Under the pieces are notes generated by a model. The model saw nothing but the letters and a program-made list of their open reading frames with translations. It made no database searches and was not told where the DNA came from. The position numbers and the translations under genes are program-made. Shown piece by piece: positions 45,725 through 54,646 of a stretch of 64,000 bases of DNA; position 1 is the first letter of the stretch; each line of letters begins with the position of its first letter. The DNA is from Verrucomicrobiales bacterium (GTDB lineage: Bacteria > Verrucomicrobiota > Verrucomicrobiia > Verrucomicrobiales > DEV007): contig JARGNI010000006.1 of assembly GCA_029213195.1 (NCBI GenBank), positions 143,830-207,829 on the forward strand. Direction: 5' to 3'.

Positions 45725-46390
45725 ATGAGCGAATCCATCCAGCCCTCCCTCGCTGAACTCCGTTGGGACTATGCCTCGGAAACCCTTCACCGAGAGGATC
45801 TCAACGAAAATCCTCTCCTCCAATTCAAGAAGTGGTTCGATCAAGCTCTCGAAGCCGAGATTCGCGAACCGAACGCGATGACCATCTCCACCACTGGGGA
45901 AGACGGGATTCCCAACGCTCGGACCGTCTTGATGAAAGACTACACGGTGGATGGAGTCACCTTCTTCACCAACTACGAAAGCCGAAAGGGCAAAGAGTTG
46001 AGCACGACTCCGGGGGCTTCGCTTCTCTTCTATTGGAAAGAACTGGAACGCCAGGTCCAGATCCGCGGGAAAGTGGAAAGAACCTCGGATGAGGAGTCGG
46101 ACCAATACTATTACTCTCGCCCCTACCAGAGCCGCATCGGGGCCTGGGCTTCGCTGCAGAGCATTGCCATTCCCGATCGGAAATGGCTCGAAGATCGCGT
46201 CTCCGAGTTCGAAGCTCGCTTTCCCGATACCGGCGAGCCCGACTGTGTGCCTCGACCGGACTTCTGGGGAGGCTATCGTCTCATCCCCGATCTTCTCGAG
46301 TTCTGGCAGGGGCGCCCGGGGCGCAAGCACGATCGATTCATCTATCGTCGATCAGGGGAAGAGTGGGAAACCACTCGCCACAGCCCTTGA
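45725..46390 (+). CDS. pdxH: Pyridoxamine 5'-phosphate oxidase
   Basis: PdxH oxidises pyridoxamine or pyridoxine phosphate to pyridoxal 5'-phosphate using FMN. The 221-residue product shows the FMN-binding start AMTISTTGEDGIPNARTVLM, VTFFTNYESRKGKEL, and the C-terminal block FWGGYRLIPDLLEFWQGRPG with the final RHDRF-like segment (KHDRFIYRR). The start is ATG 45725; an ORF opening at 45671 is longer but its extra residues are not conserved-looking. It is divergent from hpt and is followed by a region holding a terminator for the opposing MarR gene. Confidence 0.95.
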   Translation: MSESIQPSLAELRWDYASETLHREDLNENPLLQFKKWFDQALEAEIREPNAMTISTTGEDGIPNARTVLMKDYTVDGVTFFTNYESRKGKELSTTPGASLLFYWKELERQVQIRGKVERTSDEESDQYYYSRPYQSRIGAWASLQSIAIPDRKWLEDRVSEFEARFPDTGEPDCVPRPDFWGGYRLIPDLLEFWQGRPGRKHDRFIYRRSGEEWETTRHSP

Positions 46391-46442
46391 ACGGTAGGTC
46401 ACTCGCAGCGAAGGACTCGCTGAAAAGGCGGGAAGTCCTGGC

Positions 46443-46478
46443 AAAAAAAAAGCGCCTCCGGAATACCGGAGACGCTTT
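46443..46478 (-). terminator. Rho-independent terminator of the MarR gene
   Basis: AAAGCGCCTCCGG (46449-46461) pairs with CCGGAGACGCTTT (46466-46478) around a four-base loop with one C/A mismatch. On the minus strand it runs into nine T (46451-46443). It lies 86 bases after the MarR stop. Confidence 0.8.
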
Positions 46479-46564
46479 AGAAAATCGCTTACTGGTTGGA
46501 GTAGATGTTCTCGGCGTCTGTCTTGTCGAGTGTTTCGGACGACAAGTGCGACAGAAACGCGAGC

Positions 46565-47020
46565 CTAGCGGGAAGCCAGGAACTCACGAAGCTGCGAATA
46601 GATGGGCTGGATGGCTTCATCCTCACCACTCTCCTGCGCAGCCATGATCTCCGAGATGCTGTCGGCGATCGAGTTCCGCAAGCGGGTCACCATCTCGATC
46701 CCCTTCCGGGTGATCTGAACCATGACCTTGCGGCGGTCATCCGCAGCATGGAGACGCTGGACATAGCCAAGCTTCTCGAGTCGATCTACCAGGCCGGTGG
46801 CAGCCGCGGTCGAATGACCCATCTTTTTCGAAATATCTGTCATCGTGAGGTAGTCCTCATTAGCGAGATATCCCAAAAGGAAAAATTGTGCATAAGAAAC
46901 GTTCCCCTTGTTCAACTCTCTCGAGAGATCGAGTAGGAAGGAACGTTGTGCGAACATAATAAAGTCCGCGAGACGATCGGCGTTCGGCTCAACGGCCGTG
47001 TTTTCTTCAGTTACTTGCAT
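46565..47020 (-). CDS. MarR family transcription regulator
   Basis: The 151-residue protein has a winged-helix DNA-binding domain with YLTMTDISKKMGHSTAAATG (helix-turn-helix), LVDRLEKLGYVQRLHAADDR (with the wing RKVMVQITRKG), and flanking dimer helices. It has the normal MarR length and pattern. The target genes are unknown. It has a 353-base AT-rich upstream region shared with the gene at 47374, which could hold its own operator. It is read away from that gene. Confidence 0.9.
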   Translation of the reverse strand: MQVTEENTAVEPNADRLADFIMFAQRSFLLDLSRELNKGNVSYAQFFLLGYLANEDYLTMTDISKKMGHSTAAATGLVDRLEKLGYVQRLHAADDRRKVMVQITRKGIEMVTRLRNSIADSISEIMAAQESGEDEAIQPIYSQLREFLASR

Positions 47021-47373
47021 GGTTTTATTTCCTGGCGATTTTCTTTGGATGCGAAAAGTATTGGTAATTTAAACACCTTCGAACACCTCATGCAACCTTT
47101 TAATTATATTTCTCATAATTATTAGATATGGAAACACTTCTTGAAGCATGAATTTACAAAATAATGTGTCATTCTTTTCGAATTTCGCAATCACAAATTG
47201 TAAATCTGCATTAATTTTCAAATGTGAGAGGAGAACTTTTATTTCTTTTTTCTTCAACTGATCGCAGTTGCGCCGTTCTCTGACCCGTGGTCCTGTCGCG
47301 AAACCATGATATACTCCAGGCATCGACTTTTTACCGCGATGTGAATCCCCTCTGGGTTCTCTTCTTCCCTCTC
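47021..47373. other. 353-base AT-rich divergent intergenic region
   Basis: No gene is supported. The region separates the MarR gene from the gene at 47374. A good -10 box, TATACT, is present at 47310-47315 for the + strand, but the -35 is poor. On the minus strand TTCGAA and TACTTT spaced by 17 bases may be the MarR promoter. Confidence 0.3.
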
Positions 47374-47955
47374 ATGAGATTTCAACTACTCAGCGACTCC
47401 TGGACTCTAGATGTCCTGACTCCGACGGAATGGGATTTGGTATCCGAGCTTCCCGAGATTGCCTCGGGAGAGCTGTTTTCCGAGAAAACGAAGGAGCGAC
47501 TCTACCCCTCCCCCATCTCTCCCGAAGTTCTGGTCGATGAGGAAATGGCGACCCAGGCGGAAGACTGGGACGAGTATGTGCGCCCCGATCTCGAAGACTC
47601 GTTCTCCCAGGCGCGCGAGCGAGTTGGATCCGACTTGGAGAACGCAACTTTGATCGAACCCTCCGAATTTCTTTCCCCCGAACAACTGGAAGAGTGGAAG
47701 GGCGACTTCCCGCAACTTCGAAGACTCACCGTCCCAATCGATCACACCGACTCGTGGTACAGCGCCCTGAACCAGGCCCGCATCCTGCTCAACGAGGAAC
47801 ACGATGTCGCCGACTCCAGCGATCGGCTCCTGCTCCGGGCCGAGATGGAAAACGATCCTGCGGAGCTGGACCACGATCGCATCATGCTGCTCGCTCAATA
47901 CGAACTGTTCTCGGCCATCCAGATGATGCTGATCGAGAATGTGATGTCTCCTTGA
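47374..47955 (+). CDS. DUF2017-like cytoplasmic protein
   Basis: The protein of about 193 residues begins MRFQLLSDSWTLDVLTPTEW. The C-terminal segment (LRRLTVPIDHTDSWYSALNQ, ARILLNEEHDV, LAQYELFSAIQMMLIENVM) resembles DUF2017-family proteins. No catalytic or membrane motif is seen. The ATG at 47374 was preferred to the ORF opening at 47287 because the latter adds an unlikely leader. It is convergent with the phytanoyl dioxygenase gene. Confidence 0.6.
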   Translation: MRFQLLSDSWTLDVLTPTEWDLVSELPEIASGELFSEKTKERLYPSPISPEVLVDEEMATQAEDWDEYVRPDLEDSFSQARERVGSDLENATLIEPSEFLSPEQLEEWKGDFPQLRRLTVPIDHTDSWYSALNQARILLNEEHDVADSSDRLLLRAEMENDPAELDHDRIMLLAQYELFSAIQMMLIENVMSP

Positions 47956-47984
47956 AAGACGGTTTGCAGCTCGGACGCTTCGAA

Positions 47985-48833
47985 TCAGCCTTCCCCTTCG
48001 CTCTCGGCAAGCACTTTCGCGCTGGAATCGTCTTCCTCGATATTGGCAAACTCCACCGCGGAACGCGCCGCATCACTTTTCCCAACCCGGACGATTTCGT
48101 CGTCGTCGACCTTCTCGAGCGGAGTGTAGCTTGGATGATGAGACTCCTTATAGGGATTGTTGCTTGCCGCGTTGTAACAGCAAATCATAGCCCAGCGTGG
48201 ATTTTCGGAATGGTTGGCTCCGGAACAGTGCAGGGTATTGGAGTGAAAAAAGACCGCATCACCAGGTGACATTGTGGCCTGGACGAGCTCGAGATGTTTT
48301 GCCGCCTCGTCGACCCGTTCCCGGTCGGCACCAGCCTGCTCTCCGGAGAGCACGTGATTCACCCGTCCCATTTTCTGGGATCCTTTCAGCAACTGGAGAC
48401 AGCCGTTTTCCTCCGTGGCCTCATCCACTGCGATCATGACACTGCAGAGATCGGGAAAGAGCAGACCATTCTGGTACCAGTAACCATAGTCCTGGTGCCA
48501 GGCCCAGGCGCCACCGGTCCGGGCATCCTTCAAGACCATCTTGGAATGGTAATGATACACCTCGCCGCCGATCAACTGCTCGACGGAGTCGACGAGCTTA
48601 CGGCTTCTCGCAAACATTCCGTAAATGCCATCCCCCGGGTGATTCCATAGAGAAAGCCTCACTCGATTGCCCTCGCCATCATCCAGTGCAGTAGCCGCTG
48701 AATCCAACGCCTGGTCGTTTCTCGCGACTTCTCCGAGCAGACCGATTTCCTCGCTCGTGAACAATCCACGGGCAAAGACATACCCGTCCTCCTCGTAGCC
48801 AGCGACGTCGGTCTCGGAAAAAATACCACTCAT
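47985..48833 (-). CDS. Phytanoyl-CoA dioxygenase (PhyH)-like oxygenase
   Basis: The 282-residue protein belongs to the Fe(II)/2-oxoglutarate dioxygenases. The iron ligands are visible: WHQDYGYWY for His and Asp, and FHSNTLHCSGANHSENPRWA for the distal His and the 2-oxoglutarate Arg. It has a cytoplasmic start (MSGIFSETDVAGYEEDGYVF) at 48833, chosen over 48905 because the family begins there and GGGAGAG is placed upstream. The substrate is unknown; many marine homologues act on small lipids or osmolytes. It is divergent from the dehydrogenase-like gene at 48975. Confidence 0.9.
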   Translation of the reverse strand: MSGIFSETDVAGYEEDGYVFARGLFTSEEIGLLGEVARNDQALDSAATALDDGEGNRVRLSLWNHPGDGIYGMFARSRKLVDSVEQLIGGEVYHYHSKMVLKDARTGGAWAWHQDYGYWYQNGLLFPDLCSVMIAVDEATEENGCLQLLKGSQKMGRVNHVLSGEQAGADRERVDEAAKHLELVQATMSPGDAVFFHSNTLHCSGANHSENPRWAMICCYNAASNNPYKESHHPSYTPLEKVDDDEIVRVGKSDAARSAVEFANIEEDDSSAKVLAESEGEG

Positions 48834-48921
48834 ATCGGAATTCTCTCCCTCCCCGCTCCCCTTGTAAACCGGCCTCAAAGCGGCTTCTGGAGAAATTATT
48901 ATCAAAAACGCCGTTTCAATC

Positions 48922-48950
48922 TTGCAAATTTTATCAAAAATGATTACTAT
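48922..48950 (+). promoter_or_regulatory. Predicted promoter of the dehydrogenase-like gene with direct repeats
   Basis: TTGCAA (48922-48927) and TACTAT (48945-48950) are spaced by 17 bases. The motif TTATCAAAAA occurs at 48899-48908 and again at 48931-48940, 32 bases apart. These repeats may bind a regulator. Confidence 0.45.
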
Positions 48951-48974
48951 TTATGAAAATTCGAATCCGCACGA

Positions 48975-50381
48975 ATGTATCACCTGTTCTTTTCCCTCGC
49001 CGCCAAACTCGGATTGATCACTCTCTCGACTGCGATCGGAGTGGGTGGATTCCTCCTTTTTCACAGTCCGGAACCGATCCAGGCCAAGGCCACCGCCCAT
49101 GCCAAGGTTCAGAATGCGACCTATTGGAGAGAAGAGCTCTCCCTGAAAATCGAACCGACCCTGCTCGCCCGGACTGAAAAGCCTGTCGATCTCGCCGGCG
49201 ATGCTCTCGATGTCCTCTACATCCTTGAGAAAGGCGGAAAGATCGTCCGCATCGCTCCCGGAACGTCTTCTCTCTCGGTGTCCACCCAGTATGCCCGGCT
49301 CGCCGATGACCGGACTCACACCGGAGTTGGATTTTCTGCCATCGCATTTCATCCCGACTTCCATGTGAAGCAAAGCCTCGGATACGGAAAGTTCTACGTG
49401 GCCGTCGCGGAGAAAGCGAAAACCGCCCTTCCCGACTTTGTCCCCGAGTTCGGGAGCGAGCAGGTTCATCACCAGGATGTCCTCTACGAATACCAGGTCG
49501 ACTCTCCCCTCCTTGGCAACTTTGTGGGAACCCGGCGCGAGGTGATGCGTTTCAATCAACCCGGTCCGGATCACAATCTCAAGAGCCTCGCCTTCGATCA
49601 CAAGGGCTTCCTCTATCTTGCCGTCGGGGATGGAGCCTCCACCACAGTATCGAGAAACAGTCCTTCGAAAAATGCCTCCTCTCTTACGAGCGCCTACGGA
49701 AAAGTCCTTCGTATCGAACCCCTTGGGAGAAATTCGCGAAATGGAAAGTATGGGGTCCCCGAAACCAACCCTTTCTTCCTCGTCACCGAGGCACTCTCCG
49801 AATTGTGGGCTTTCGGACTCCGCTCCCCCCACAGCCTCACCTTCGACCCCTTCTACGAGACGCTCGTCTTCGGAGAATCTGCCATCGACGGATCCGATCG
49901 GGTCTATCGCAGCGATTTTGGTGGAGAACACTATGGCTGGGACCTCGATCAAGGATCTTTCCTCGCCAACTTCGCCATTCGCAATGAGCTGGAAGAGATC
50001 ATTTCCGATCCGCTGCTTTCGGTCGACCGATCCTCGGGACAGATCGACACCCATATCGGTAGCGTTCTCTACCGGGGCGAAAACTTCCCATCCCTCGCCG
50101 GACGCCTCATTTACGCGAGTCGAGATGGCCAGGTCATCGTTCACCAGGAAACCGCCCAGGGACTGAACCTTGCCGACCCGGTCTCACTGGATCTCGGTCC
50201 AGTGGCAAACAAGACCGTCCAGGCCCTTCGCACGACTCCTCGTGGCGAACTCATCCTTCTCTGCGAAGACGGCAGCGTCATCGCGCTGTCGAAGGGAGAA
50301 GGAAAAGGCCTCGAGAAGTCAGCGAAGAAATCGCTCTACTGCTTGCGCCTGTCCGCAATGCCTGCTGCCGTGCGAATCTAG
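48975..50381 (+). CDS. Soluble glucose/sorbosone dehydrogenase-like propeller protein
   Basis: The 468-residue protein has a membrane anchor (LGLITLSTAIGVGGFLLFHS) and an extracytoplasmic six-bladed propeller. The glucose/sorbosone dehydrogenase pattern is visible: LYILEKGGKIVRI, GFSAIAFHPDFHV, NLKSLAFDHKGFLYLAVGDG, YGKVLRIEPLGRN and ELWAFGLRSPHSLTFDPFYE. The family binds PQQ and oxidises sugars. The PQQ-binding residues cannot all be checked here. It is divergent from the oxygenase gene and has a good predicted promoter. Confidence 0.85.
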   Translation: MYHLFFSLAAKLGLITLSTAIGVGGFLLFHSPEPIQAKATAHAKVQNATYWREELSLKIEPTLLARTEKPVDLAGDALDVLYILEKGGKIVRIAPGTSSLSVSTQYARLADDRTHTGVGFSAIAFHPDFHVKQSLGYGKFYVAVAEKAKTALPDFVPEFGSEQVHHQDVLYEYQVDSPLLGNFVGTRREVMRFNQPGPDHNLKSLAFDHKGFLYLAVGDGASTTVSRNSPSKNASSLTSAYGKVLRIEPLGRNSRNGKYGVPETNPFFLVTEALSELWAFGLRSPHSLTFDPFYETLVFGESAIDGSDRVYRSDFGGEHYGWDLDQGSFLANFAIRNELEEIISDPLLSVDRSSGQIDTHIGSVLYRGENFPSLAGRLIYASRDGQVIVHQETAQGLNLADPVSLDLGPVANKTVQALRTTPRGELILLCEDGSVIALSKGEGKGLEKSAKKSLYCLRLSAMPAAVRI

Positions 50382-50449
50382 GAAACGTCGCCTTCCCCGA
50401 TCTTTGTTCGCTCGAAATCGGAAAAAAGGGACCGACTGAAGATCCTCCA

Positions 50450-51817
50450 CTAGAAATCGGCAACCCCGGGTGTCCGCGGAAACGGGATCACATCACGGAT
50501 ATTGGCGACCCCGGTGACGAACATGAGAAGCCTCTCAAATCCGAGGCCGAAACCAGCGTGTTTGACCGATCCGTAGCGGCGGAGATCAACATACCAGTCA
50601 TACTCTTCCTCGCTGAGGTCATGCTCGGCCATGTTTTTGCGAAGGAAGTCGAGTCGCTCCTCTCGCTGACTTCCTCCGATCAATTCTCCAATTCCGGGAA
50701 CGAGCACATCCATCGCTGCGACTGTTTTCCCGTCGTCGTTCCTTCTCATGTAGAAGGGTTTGATGCTGGCCGGGTAGTTGTAGACGGTCGTAGGACACCG
50801 GAAGTGAGTTTCGGTCAGGTATCGCTCGTGCTCGGATTGCAGGTTCGCCCCATACTCGACCGAATATTCGAAGGCTTCTCCACTGTCGTTCAGGATCTGC
50901 ACGGCTTCTTCGTAAGTGACCCTCTCGAAGGGCCGATCGCGGACAAACTCGAGTCGCTCCTTGAGCCCTTTGTCCACAAAGCGGGAGAAGAACGCGAGAT
51001 CCTCAGCACAGGAAGTCAGCATGTCTCCGACAAGATACTGGACCATTTCCTCGGCGATATCCATGTCGCCCTCCAGGTCGCAGAAAGCCATCTCGGGTTC
51101 GATCATCCAGAACTCCGAAGCATGGCGCGAGGTATGCGAGTTCTCGGCCCGGAAGGTGGGACCAAAAGTGTAGATATTGGATAAGGCACAGGCAAACGTC
51201 TCGCCCTCCAGTTGACCACTGACGGTGAGGTAACTGGGTTTTCCAAAAAATTCCTCGTCTCCGAGGTGAATCTCATCCCCCTCCGTGGTCACGACTCGAA
51301 ACATTTCTCCGGCGCCTTCACAATCGGAAGCCGTGATGATGGGGGTGTGCACATAGACAAATCCCCGATCCTGGAAAAACTGGTGAATCGCATAGGCCAT
51401 CCGGCTCCGCACCCGGAAAACCGCGCCGAAGAGATTGGAACGGGGGCGGAGATGCGCGATGGAGCGGAGAAATTCCATCGAGTGACCTTTTTTCTGAAGA
51501 GGAAAATCTCCGTCGGCCGCTCCGAGCAGTCTGACTTCAGACGCCTGCATCTCCCATTTCTGCCCCTTGCCCTGGGACTCCACGATCTCCCCGATGACCT
51601 CGACCGAGGCACCTGTATGCAGAGGCAGGACTGCTTCCTCGTATCCTGGCAGAGTCGCATCGGCTACAATCTGGAGATTCGAGAGACAGCTCCCGTCGTT
51701 CACCTCGACAAAGGAAAACGCCTTGGAATCCCGCTTTGTCCTCACCCATCCGGAAACCAGGACCTTTCCTGGTGAATTCTCACTTTGCAGCACCGTAGCG
51801 ATCGGGGAACGAGTCAT
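50450..51817 (-). CDS. asnS: Asparaginyl-tRNA synthetase
   Basis: The enzyme charges tRNA-Asn. The 455-residue protein has an N-terminal OB-fold anticodon-binding domain ([35 protein letters not shown]). The class II core has motif 2 ([20 protein letters not shown]) and motif 3 ([20 protein letters not shown]), ending [13 protein letters not shown]. This is the AsnRS pattern and not aspartyl-tRNA synthetase. It starts 41 bases downstream of the Ser/Thr kinase gene and may be co-transcribed with it. Confidence 0.97.
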   Translation of the reverse strand: MTRSPIATVLQSENSPGKVLVSGWVRTKRDSKAFSFVEVNDGSCLSNLQIVADATLPGYEEAVLPLHTGASVEVIGEIVESQGKGQKWEMQASEVRLLGAADGDFPLQKKGHSMEFLRSIAHLRPRSNLFGAVFRVRSRMAYAIHQFFQDRGFVYVHTPIITASDCEGAGEMFRVVTTEGDEIHLGDEEFFGKPSYLTVSGQLEGETFACALSNIYTFGPTFRAENSHTSRHASEFWMIEPEMAFCDLEGDMDIAEEMVQYLVGDMLTSCAEDLAFFSRFVDKGLKERLEFVRDRPFERVTYEEAVQILNDSGEAFEYSVEYGANLQSEHERYLTETHFRCPTTVYNYPASIKPFYMRRNDDGKTVAAMDVLVPGIGELIGGSQREERLDFLRKNMAEHDLSEEEYDWYVDLRRYGSVKHAGFGLGFERLLMFVTGVANIRDVIPFPRTPGVADF

Positions 51818-51858
51818 GGCACCCAGTATCGAAACGGGTTTCCCTTTTTCAACTGCTT

Positions 51859-54600
51859 TCAGTTCTCACTCGCAGTTTCCTCGAGGACATAACGGAATCC
51901 GTAATGATTCTCCCGGGCATCGGGGCGAACCGGATTCCGATAGGAAGATCGCAGGACACGGGGGTCGTAGGCATTCCACCCACCTCCACGGACGACATAC
52001 AACTCGGCATTCTCGTCGAAGGGTTCATCGACCCATTCCCAGACATTTCCGGTGAGATCATGCAGTCCGTTGATCTCATCGAAGTGCCCACAAGGAGACG
52101 TCTTGGGAAATTGGTCGTCATATCCGGAGATGACAAAGGTTCCGAATTCTTCCGCGGCACTGGAATCGGCAAAATTCCCCACACCTTTGGGAGGAGGCCA
52201 CGCCTCACCCCACGGGAAAATATCGTCCGCATTCTCTCCCCGCTCACTCGGGGTAGTCCCTGCCTCCGCCTGGATGCCGACAAAGGAACTCCACTCCTGA
52301 TCGGTGGGCAACCGGTAGCGCTGCCCGGCCTGGAGCCTTCCGAGAGCCTCTTCGCGCGATGTGAGCCAGTCACAGAAGGCTCGTGCCTCGAGGAGGGTCA
52401 TCCCGGCGGCGGGGTGATCGAGGTCCTGCCCGAATCCCGCTCCCGACATCGCAGCACCTCCCGCCTCGGAAATGAATTGGCGATAGGATTGGACGGAGGT
52501 TTCCCGTGTTGCAACGAGGAGATCTCCAACCGGGATCATTTTCATACCGAGACTGTTCTCGTAGGGTTCCCCGAAGATCACGGACTGGTCACGCTCCAGG
52601 GTCATGGTGAGCGCCACCGGCTCGATTTGATCCACCTGCCCGATCATACTCATCTCGGCGTAGCCGGGGGTCCGAAAGACCACATGATAGGGACCGAAAC
52701 GAACACGATCCGCGACGACCGGAGTCAGCCCTCGGACCTGGCCATTCACGAAAACCCGAGCCCCTTCCGGAGTGGAATTGAGAAACAGGGTCCCGAATTT
52801 TTCGGAAATCTCGAGGACAAAGGTATCGTTGCCTCCCTCGATACCGACAGGTCGGTGATACTGATCCTCGCCGAGATAGCCACGCATCCGGTCCTGGCGG
52901 GTGACCCAGTCGGCAAATTCCCAGCGGGCGTTGATATCGCGAACACCGGCGAGCCCGTTCAAGCCATTGACCGGAATCATCAGGTTCATCTGGTCGTTGA
53001 AGAGATTGAAAACCTGCGCGGAAATCGGCTCATCCATCCGGAAGGTCCCCTCCTCGGTATGAACAAATCGCAACCCGATCGAGTTGATCCAGGAACTCCC
53101 GGGAATCGGGCCAAGATCCGGGAGCAGGTCGACTTCCACCTGCTGCAGGCCTTCCTCGATCTCTCCTCGAAAAACCGTGTCACGAAAATCCGGATGCCGC
53201 AAAGTCAGCTCCACCGGGCCGACGGGAAACTCGAGTGGAGGAGTTTCCGTTCGTCCAACTTCTTTCTCGTTCCACCAGACCGTAGCGCCGGATGGGCGGC
53301 TCGTAATTTTCACTTCTCCGGTTACGACGTCTGCCACCAGCGTAGGAGGATCCTTGGGATCGTCATCCCCGGCCTTGTCGGGGTCGTTGGTACCCGGCTC
53401 ATCGGGATCCTCTCCAGGCTCAGGTGCGACAGGATCCTCTCCGGGTTCCGGATTGCCCGGGGCCTCGCCAGGCTCGTCCGGATTCTCCGGAGGATCCTCT
53501 GTTCCCGGATCCGGGGGATCAACCGGCTCGGGTGGAGTCGGCTCGATCGGGGGAAGGACAGGAGGTGGACCTGCCTCATCTCCTCCGGGACCTTTTCCGT
53601 TCTGGACGATCTGCGTGCCATTCTCATCGAGGAAGCTCTTGTAGTCCGACCAGAGCCAATACCCTCCATAGCCCACTGCGCCCACTGCGCCAAGGAAAAG
53701 AAGGACCAGCACTGTCGCGACAACCGCGCTTCTTCCCGAACCCCGGGCGCTCGTTCCTCGACGGCTCCTACCGGGAATGCTCTGCTGATTCACTTCTCGC
53801 AACGCGAGGGCAAAACTGTGGGCCGAATCGTATCGCTTCCTTACATCCGGCGAGCCCGCCCGGCAGATCACCGCATTGAGCGCCCGCCACTCATCCCGGT
53901 TCACCGTGGGAGGAATCTCCATGTTGGTCGGCAACTCGGGGAAATCGAGACGGTCTTTTCCCGTATGCAATTCATAGAGAACCATCGCCAGCGAATAGAG
54001 ATCGGCGGAACTGGTCCCCGGTCCCTCGGGAGGCACATACCCCTCTGTCCCGACAAAAGTCTGCTGCCCACTTTGCGCGACCAATCCGACATCCGCCAGT
54101 TTCGGGACGCCTTTGACAAAGATGATGTTGGAGGGTTTCACATCGCGATGGGTCAATCCCGCGAGGTGAAGATGACCGAGAGCCCCGGCCAGGGAGATCC
54201 CCCATTCGACACAGCGCTCGACCGAGCGAGGGGAACCATCTTTGAGAACAGAAGAAAGGGTCTTGGCTCGATACGATTCCGGATCCACTTCCTTGGACTC
54301 CCCCGACTCGTCGTCGGCCAGCTCCATCACGTAATAATAGAAACCGGCATCGTCGTCTCGACCGACGTGGAGCACATCGACAAGGCCGGGATGGTCCTGT
54401 GAAACTTTCTCGTAGTGCTGGATCCCTTCGAACTCCCTCTCGAAGGTTCGCTCGTATTCGAAATCCTCACGGCGTACCGTTTTGACAGCACGATACATCC
54501 CCGTAACACTGCGGGCGAGATAGACTTCTCCATACGCTCCGCCGCCAATGCGACCAAGGATTTCGAAGTTCGGGATCGAGGGGGTATTCGAGGAATCCAC
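51859..54600 (-). CDS. Transmembrane Ser/Thr kinase with PEGA and FGE-like domains
   Basis: The protein has a cytoplasmic kinase domain with intact motifs: [15 protein letters not shown], the lysine in [10 protein letters not shown], the catalytic loop [13 protein letters not shown] and LADVGLV (DVG for DFG). One membrane helix follows ([20 protein letters not shown]), then a Pro/Glu/Asp-rich linker, a PEGA-like repeat, a degenerate FGE-like segment, a second PEGA ([13 protein letters not shown]) and a full FGE-like domain ([24 protein letters not shown]). The FGE cysteines are absent. It probably senses periplasmic signals and phosphorylates proteins inside. The ATG at 54711 would overlap the upstream gene by 65 bases, so GTG 54600 was used. 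Confidence 0.85.
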   Translation of the reverse strand: MDSSNTPSIPNFEILGRIGGGAYGEVYLARSVTGMYRAVKTVRREDFEYERTFEREFEGIQHYEKVSQDHPGLVDVLHVGRDDDAGFYYYVMELADDESGESKEVDPESYRAKTLSSVLKDGSPRSVERCVEWGISLAGALGHLHLAGLTHRDVKPSNIIFVKGVPKLADVGLVAQSGQQTFVGTEGYVPPEGPGTSSADLYSLAMVLYELHTGKDRLDFPELPTNMEIPPTVNRDEWRALNAVICRAGSPDVRKRYDSAHSFALALREVNQQSIPGRSRRGTSARGSGRSAVVATVLVLLFLGAVGAVGYGGYWLWSDYKSFLDENGTQIVQNGKGPGGDEAGPPPVLPPIEPTPPEPVDPPDPGTEDPPENPDEPGEAPGNPEPGEDPVAPEPGEDPDEPGTNDPDKAGDDDPKDPPTLVADVVTGEVKITSRPSGATVWWNEKEVGRTETPPLEFPVGPVELTLRHPDFRDTVFRGEIEEGLQQVEVDLLPDLGPIPGSSWINSIGLRFVHTEEGTFRMDEPISAQVFNLFNDQMNLMIPVNGLNGLAGVRDINARWEFADWVTRQDRMRGYLGEDQYHRPVGIEGGNDTFVLEISEKFGTLFLNSTPEGARVFVNGQVRGLTPVVADRVRFGPYHVVFRTPGYAEMSMIGQVDQIEPVALTMTLERDQSVIFGEPYENSLGMKMIPVGDLLVATRETSVQSYRQFISEAGGAAMSGAGFGQDLDHPAAGMTLLEARAFCDWLTSREEALGRLQAGQRYRLPTDQEWSSFVGIQAEAGTTPSERGENADDIFPWGEAWPPPKGVGNFADSSAAEEFGTFVISGYDDQFPKTSPCGHFDEINGLHDLTGNVWEWVDEPFDENAELYVVRGGGWNAYDPRVLRSSYRNPVRPDARENHYGFRYVLEETASEN

Positions 54601-54646
54601 GTTGGGGAAATCTACGCTCGTTCGCTCGCAGTTTCCAGCGCTAAGG

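Noticed and set aside
50399..50430. CCGAT/ATCGG hairpin near A6 between convergent genes, as terminator
   Set aside because: On neither strand is the hairpin followed by a T-run, and the stem is only five pairs.
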